Shown here: positions 60,532-64,000 of the stretch, piece after piece
Layout of the letters: every line of letters begins with the position of its first letter
Position numbering within the stretch: the first letter of the stretch is position 1
Source of the DNA: JAXDAY01 sp034679345
GTDB lineage: Bacteria; Eisenbacteria; RBG-16-71-46; CAIMUX01; VGJL01
Length of the DNA stretch: 64,000 nt
Direction: 5' to 3'
NCBI GenBank assembly: GCA_034679345.1
Contig: JAXDAY010000035.1
Coordinates: forward strand, 30,998 to 94,997
Program-made: the position numbers and the translations under genes
The notes under the pieces: generated by a model
Told to the model about the DNA's origin: nothing
The model's database searches: none
Seen by the model: only the letters and a program-made list of their open reading frames with translations

Positions 60532-61703
60532 TCGGCCGCTCACTGGATCGCAGACGATTCCTCGCGCGCTGCGCCGCCGCGGCGGCCGGATGTTGCGCCG
60601 TCGACTCCCTTCCCTTCCCGCGAGTCGACTGGGGGAGCGCCAAGGCGGAGGATCTCTTTCGCTTCGAGACGCCCGATGGAGAGATCGGCCTCTCCGATGT
60701 GCGGGCGATGCACTGGGATGCGATCTCCGATGGACGCGTGATCTGCCGGCTCTGCCCGCGGGAGTGCCGGGTCGCCGATCGGGAACGGGGCTACTGCGGC
60801 GTCCGGGAGAATGCCGGCGGCGTCTACAAGACACTGGTCCATTCGCGCATTTGCGCCGTCCACACCGATCCGGTGGAGAAGAAGCCGCTCTTCCATGTGA
60901 TGCCGGGGGCGAACGCCTTCTCCCTTGCGACCGCAGGCTGCAACATCCAGTGCCGCTTCTGCCAGAACTGGGAGATCTCGCAGTTCCGGCCGGAGCAGGT
61001 GGAGAGCATCCCCGCCCCGCCCGAGCAGGTCGTCGCCGCGGCGCGGCGGGCGGGCGCGCCGTTGATCGCATTCACCTACAGCGAGCCGGTCGTCTTCTAC
61101 GAGTACATGCTCGACATCGCCAAGGCGGGGAACCCGGCGGGGCTCAAGAGCTTGATGATCAGCAACGGCTACATCCAGGAGAAGCCTCTGCGGGAGCTCC
61201 TCCCCCACCTGGGCGCGGTGAAGATCGATTTGAAGGGGTTCACCGAGTCGTTCTATCGGGAGGTCTGCGACGGTGAGCTCGCGCCGGTCTTGAGAACGCT
61301 CGAGATATTGAAGGAGACCGGGACCTGGTTCGAGATCGTCGTCCTGGTGATCCCCACGCTGAACGACGATGAGGCGCAGATGAAGGGGCTCTGCGGATGG
61401 GTCGCGGAGAGGCTGGGTTCGGAGGTGCCGATTCACTTCACGCGCTTCCATCCCGCTTATCGGATCCAGAACATCCCGTCGACACCGGTGGCGACGCTCG
61501 AGAGAGTGCTTTCGTATGCGAGGGAGGCCGGTCTTCGATTCGCGTATCTGGGCAATGTCCCGGGCCATCCCGCGGAGAGCACCTACTGCCCGGGGTGCGG
61601 CGCGACGCTGATCCAGCGGACGGGATTCGCGATTTCCTCTAATACGTTACGGGCCGGGCGCTGTTTGGCCTGCGACCGTGCGATCCCAGGAGTCTGGAGC
61701 TAG
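60528..61703 (+). CDS. amrS: AmmeMemoRadiSam system radical SAM enzyme with twin-arginine signal
   Basis: 391 residues. The N-terminus SLDRRRFLARCAAAAAGCCAVDSLPFPRV carries a Tat-type RRxFL motif. A cysteine pair region (CRLCPRECRVADRERGYCGVRENAGG) precedes the radical SAM motif CNIQCRFC, with Cys138, Cys142 and Cys145, followed by QNWEISQFRPEQ. IAFTYSEPVVFYEYMLDIA, SNGYIQEKPLRELLPHLGAVKIDLKGFTESFYREV and FHPAYRIQNIPSTPV are AmrS hallmarks. A zinc-ribbon-like tail (YCPGCGATLIQ..GRCLACDRAIPGVWS) ends the protein. It should cleave SAM to a 5'-deoxyadenosyl radical; the substrate is unknown. GGAGG precedes the ATG, which overlaps the DUF362 stop. The last 65 bases overlap the convergent gene. 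Confidence 0.93.
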   Translation: MIGRSLDRRRFLARCAAAAAGCCAVDSLPFPRVDWGSAKAEDLFRFETPDGEIGLSDVRAMHWDAISDGRVICRLCPRECRVADRERGYCGVRENAGGVYKTLVHSRICAVHTDPVEKKPLFHVMPGANAFSLATAGCNIQCRFCQNWEISQFRPEQVESIPAPPEQVVAAARRAGAPLIAFTYSEPVVFYEYMLDIAKAGNPAGLKSLMISNGYIQEKPLRELLPHLGAVKIDLKGFTESFYREVCDGELAPVLRTLEILKETGTWFEIVVLVIPTLNDDEAQMKGLCGWVAERLGSEVPIHFTRFHPAYRIQNIPSTPVATLERVLSYAREAGLRFAYLGNVPGHPAESTYCPGCGATLIQRTGFAISSNTLRAGRCLACDRAIPGVWS

Positions 61704-63723
61704 CCAAGATAGGGAGAAAGGCCAGCGCGGCGCCGACGATCGCAAGTCCCTGGGAAGCCAGCAGCAGAACGAGAAGCGCGCCCACGATCCCGCCGATCGC
61801 GTCCGCTGCCCAGGCCCTTCGGGTTCCGCTCTCACGGGCGACGATCGGAAAAGGCAAGCCGCAGAAGAGCCCCGCGATGAAGGCGAGAGTCGCGAATGCG
61901 AAGGTCGCGACGGCGGCGGGCCCTCCGGGCATGCTCGGCGCCAGCGTGCCGATCGCGAGCGCCGCGACCGCCTGGCCGATGCAGATCGGAACGATGTGCG
62001 CCCGCCAGAGCTTCCGTCTTTCCGCAAGATAGGCGCCCAACGCCGAGCCGCCGAGGAATGCGCCGAAGAGGACCCCAAATCCCCCCTGGAGCATGCCGAC
62101 GCGGCACTGGTAGGCGATCAGTATGACGAGGTCCAGGCCCATCGACGCTGCCCCCGTCGCGACCAGCGCGCCGGTCGCCCGACGTCCGGCGAGAGGCGCG
62201 AGCAAGAGCGCGGCGCCGAGAGCCCAGAGGACCGGCGTCACGAGGATCCCATCCAGCCCGCTCATCTGGATCCATCGCGCGAGAGCGGCCGGGAGAGCCG
62301 CGGGTTGAGCGTCGCGATTCAGCGATGCGGAGGACAGCTCCGTGATCCGCTCGGCGGGCAGTTCCAGCGCGAGACGCCGCGCCGAGTAGGTCGGCAGAGC
62401 GAAGCCGCCGCGGGCGAATCGCGCCGCGATGGAGTCGGGCGCCCAGCTCGCGACCCCCTCCGCCGAGCCGGCGGAAAGGATGAAACGATCGGAGTCGATC
62501 GCCGCCGTCGGGCCGATCGTTTCTCGAATCGCCTGAGCGACCCTCCTGCGCCAGATCCGACTCGCCGGAAGCGTGGCGGCCGTTCCCCCGGGCATGAAGG
62601 CTACGACGACCCCCGAAGGGCTCAACTTCCGCCCGATCCCGCGGAATGCTTCGGCGGTCCAGAGCCGGTTCGCGGCCAGGCTGACGACGTCTCCCCCGGA
62701 AAGCACGATCGCATCCAGATTCCCGTCGAGCCGCGCGATCGAGCGTCGCGGATCCCCGATCACATACTCCACACCCTGCGCCGGCGGGGCGAGGAGAGTG
62801 TCCTCGCGCTCGGGCAGGAGGCAGACGACGCGCGTGACACCCGCCCGCCTGAGCGCGGCGGCGACTCCTGGGGAGCCGAAGCCGACCAGCGCCACGGAAC
62901 CTACCCGCGGAGCCGCGACCAGGATCGTCGCGGCGACTTGCTCCGAGCCGTAGGCGTCGTCGAGCATCTCCGTCGGCGCGCCGTCGCAGAAGAGCCAGCG
63001 CTCCCCCTCCCGCTCGACTAAGACGAGCGTGCGCGACGGCGTGATCGCTTGACCGACGACACGCAACCCGGGGTGATGGGTTTGCCATGCGCGGGCGAGG
63101 AGCGCGTCGTCGAGTCGTCCCGTCCCTCCGACGGCGGCGAAGAGGATGATGGCCGCGGCGGCCGGGATCCTCATGCGGCCCCGGCCGTTCAGCGCGATCG
63201 CGAGGGCGAACGCGCAGGCGAGAATCGTCAGAGGCTCGAGCCGAAGGACGAGAAGGGTCGTCGTGGCGGTCCCCGCGCAGATGGCGCCGGCGGCTTCGGC
63301 CGCGTAGGCGCGGCCGGGGGGCCGTCCCGCCGCCGCGGCGGCGAAGAGTCCCGCCGTGCAGAAGGAAGCGGGCAGAAGGACCACGGCGCAGAGGATCAGG
63401 ATTGCGGCGGGGTGCGGGATCTCTCCCGACACCGCGCCCGGGAGCGGAAGGAAGCGCGCGAGAAGATAAGCCGCGAGCGGCACGACTCCGGCCAGGTGCA
63501 GCCGGAGGCGCAAGCGGCGTTCGTACGAACGGAGGAGATGGCGCCAGATGAGACTGCCCAGCGCCGAGCCGAGCAGCCAGAGCGCCAGGACCAGAGTGAG
63601 GACGATCTCGTTGCCCATGCCCCGCGCGAGGACTTCGCGCAGGAGGATCGCCTGCGCGGACAGGGAGAGCACCCCAACCGTGAAGGGTGGAAGATCGAGA
63701 GAATCGACTCGCACGGACCGCAT
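61639..63723 (-). CDS. Polytopic membrane protein with spermidine-synthase-like domain
   Basis: 694 residues. The N-terminal third has about seven membrane helices beginning FTVGVLSLSAQAILLREVLARGMGNEIVLTLVLALWLLGSALGSL, a start typical of membrane-embedded spermine/spermidine-synthase-like proteins. The middle (about 290-480) is a Rossmann methyltransferase-like domain: LVLVEREGERWLFCDGAPTEM, SVALVGFGSPGVAAALRRAGVTRVVCLLPERED, NLDAIVLSGGDVVSLAANRLWTAEAFRGIGRKLSPSGVVV. The last third is again membrane helices (LVTPVLWALGAALLLAPLAG..GLPFPIVARESG). GFGSPG replaces the usual GGGDG polyamine loop, so polyamine synthesis is doubtful. The ATG at 63723 fits the family start; the frame upstream is low-complexity. 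Confidence 0.8.
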   Translation of the reverse strand: MRSVRVDSLDLPPFTVGVLSLSAQAILLREVLARGMGNEIVLTLVLALWLLGSALGSLIWRHLLRSYERRLRLRLHLAGVVPLAAYLLARFLPLPGAVSGEIPHPAAILILCAVVLLPASFCTAGLFAAAAAGRPPGRAYAAEAAGAICAGTATTTLLVLRLEPLTILACAFALAIALNGRGRMRIPAAAAIILFAAVGGTGRLDDALLARAWQTHHPGLRVVGQAITPSRTLVLVEREGERWLFCDGAPTEMLDDAYGSEQVAATILVAAPRVGSVALVGFGSPGVAAALRRAGVTRVVCLLPEREDTLLAPPAQGVEYVIGDPRRSIARLDGNLDAIVLSGGDVVSLAANRLWTAEAFRGIGRKLSPSGVVVAFMPGGTAATLPASRIWRRRVAQAIRETIGPTAAIDSDRFILSAGSAEGVASWAPDSIAARFARGGFALPTYSARRLALELPAERITELSSASLNRDAQPAALPAALARWIQMSGLDGILVTPVLWALGAALLLAPLAGRRATGALVATGAASMGLDLVILIAYQCRVGMLQGGFGVLFGAFLGGSALGAYLAERRKLWRAHIVPICIGQAVAALAIGTLAPSMPGGPAAVATFAFATLAFIAGLFCGLPFPIVARESGTRRAWAADAIGGIVGALLVLLLASQGLAIVGAALAFLPILASSRLLGSHGRRPNSARPVTY

Positions 63724-63814
63724 CTTACCCGCCCGCGGCCTCCGGGGCGAGCGGTGGGCAGGGGGGATCGCGGTTCGCTCGTGAATGGTTTCGCCATGGG
63801 CCACCCGGTGCATA

Positions 63815-63846
63815 GACCCCGGGGCAGCCGAGGCTGTCCCGGGGTC
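63815..63846. terminator. Long GC hairpin, terminator or leader element
   Basis: GACCCCGGG and CCCGGGGTC enclose GCAGCC and GGCTGT arms, giving about 14 continuous pairs with one G-U and a 4-base loop. No T-run follows on either strand. On the minus strand it lies 92-123 bases before the start at 63723. Confidence 0.4.
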
Positions 63847-63941
63847 CGGTGGCGCGTGAGTCATCTCGACGGGACTAGACAGAATGGAACGACCGGCTCG
63901 CGATTCGTAAAGTCGTGCCGTCCTTGGAGGGGCGGTCGACG

Positions 63942-63966
63942 GAGGTGGCGGGCGAGCCGCCACCTC
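63942..63966. terminator. Perfect 10-bp hairpin near the window edge
   Basis: GAGGTGGCGG (63942-63951) and CCGCCACCTC (63957-63966) around GCGAG. No T-run. It may belong to a gene outside the window. Confidence 0.35.
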
Positions 63967-64000
63967 GAACCGCGGGTTAGCACCTTGCGGCGCCAGAGCC

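Larger units (their letters stand above)
63724..64000. other. Upstream region at the window edge, no gene recognised
   Basis: 277 bp upstream of the spermidine-synthase-like gene. It contains two strong hairpins (63815-63846 and 63942-63966, separate entries). No reading frame with coding character is visible. Confidence 0.45.

Overview
The window is 64 kb of dense, GC-rich bacterial chromosome carrying mostly core functions. I see no rRNA, tRNA, CRISPR array, insertion sequence or prophage. The organism looks like a Gram-negative bacterium of or near the FCB superphylum (Eisenbacteria/Krumholzibacteriota-like lineages would fit; this is inference). The grounds are outer-membrane proteins (a TonB-dependent-receptor-like barrel, an OmpA-family protein), a secreted M1 peptidase with a FlgD-like C-terminal sorting domain, a gliding-type (GldA/F/G-like) ABC cluster, a TatT-type TRAP transporter, and secreted proteins ending in a TWGQI(K/R)S.YR motif. 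Genes are tightly packed and ATGA/GTGA stop-start overlaps are very common, so translational coupling is the rule. Promoter candidates share a TTGNNN -35, a 16-18 bp spacer and a TANNNT -10.

Layout. 1-4309 (+): a truncated, degenerate hpt-like gene, ftsH, folP and the diadenylate cyclase cdaA. 4323-7606 (-): a DUF1460-like hydrolase, then DUF72 and DNA polymerase IV as one operon behind a palindromic operator. 7715-12611 (-): a four-gene TatT/DctP/DctQ/DctM TRAP operon plus a secreted protein. 12814-17106 (+): the four-gene ABC cluster. 17137-20024 (-): a D-cysteine desulfhydrase-like PLP enzyme, RseP and a YugP-like protease. 20188-23274 (+): GT2, a solitary beta-class DNA methyltransferase and a GT39-type membrane glycosyltransferase, all overlapping. 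23297-26100 (-): a TPR membrane protein and an HELVH metalloprotease-like protein. 26364-30119 (+): OPT transporter, WYL regulator and EF-P. 30225-32841 (+): two tandemly duplicated secreted cysteine-rich proteins, each with its own duplicated promoter and leader, and each followed by an intrinsic terminator. 32884-37036 (-): an OmpA-family protein and the M1 peptidase. 37284-43643 (+): FKBP lipoprotein with modABC, then a MacAB-like exporter. 43634-46479 (-): znuA-zur-znuC-znuB with a Zur-box candidate.

46590-51366 (+): a structured leader with an intrinsic terminator, then ispG, a PLP decarboxylase and an exo/endonuclease-phosphatase family protein. 51363-52278 (-): macro-domain and YvlD-like proteins. 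52411-55065 (+): short direct repeats, lysine 6-transaminase and asparaginase II. 55162-57855 (+): the TonB-dependent-receptor-like barrel. 57992-61703 (+): an AmmeMemoRadiSam operon in which MEMO1 and AMMECR1 are fused in one polypeptide, a DUF362 protein lies in between, and the radical SAM enzyme follows. All three products begin with export-type N-termini, two of them twin-arginine. 61639-63723 (-): a convergent membrane-embedded spermidine-synthase-like protein.

The points most worth pursuing are the apparently exported AmmeMemoRadiSam operon, the active-site-degenerate HPRT kept next to ftsH, the dinB-DUF72 operator, the structured leader before ispG, and the duplicated leader/secreted-protein unit.
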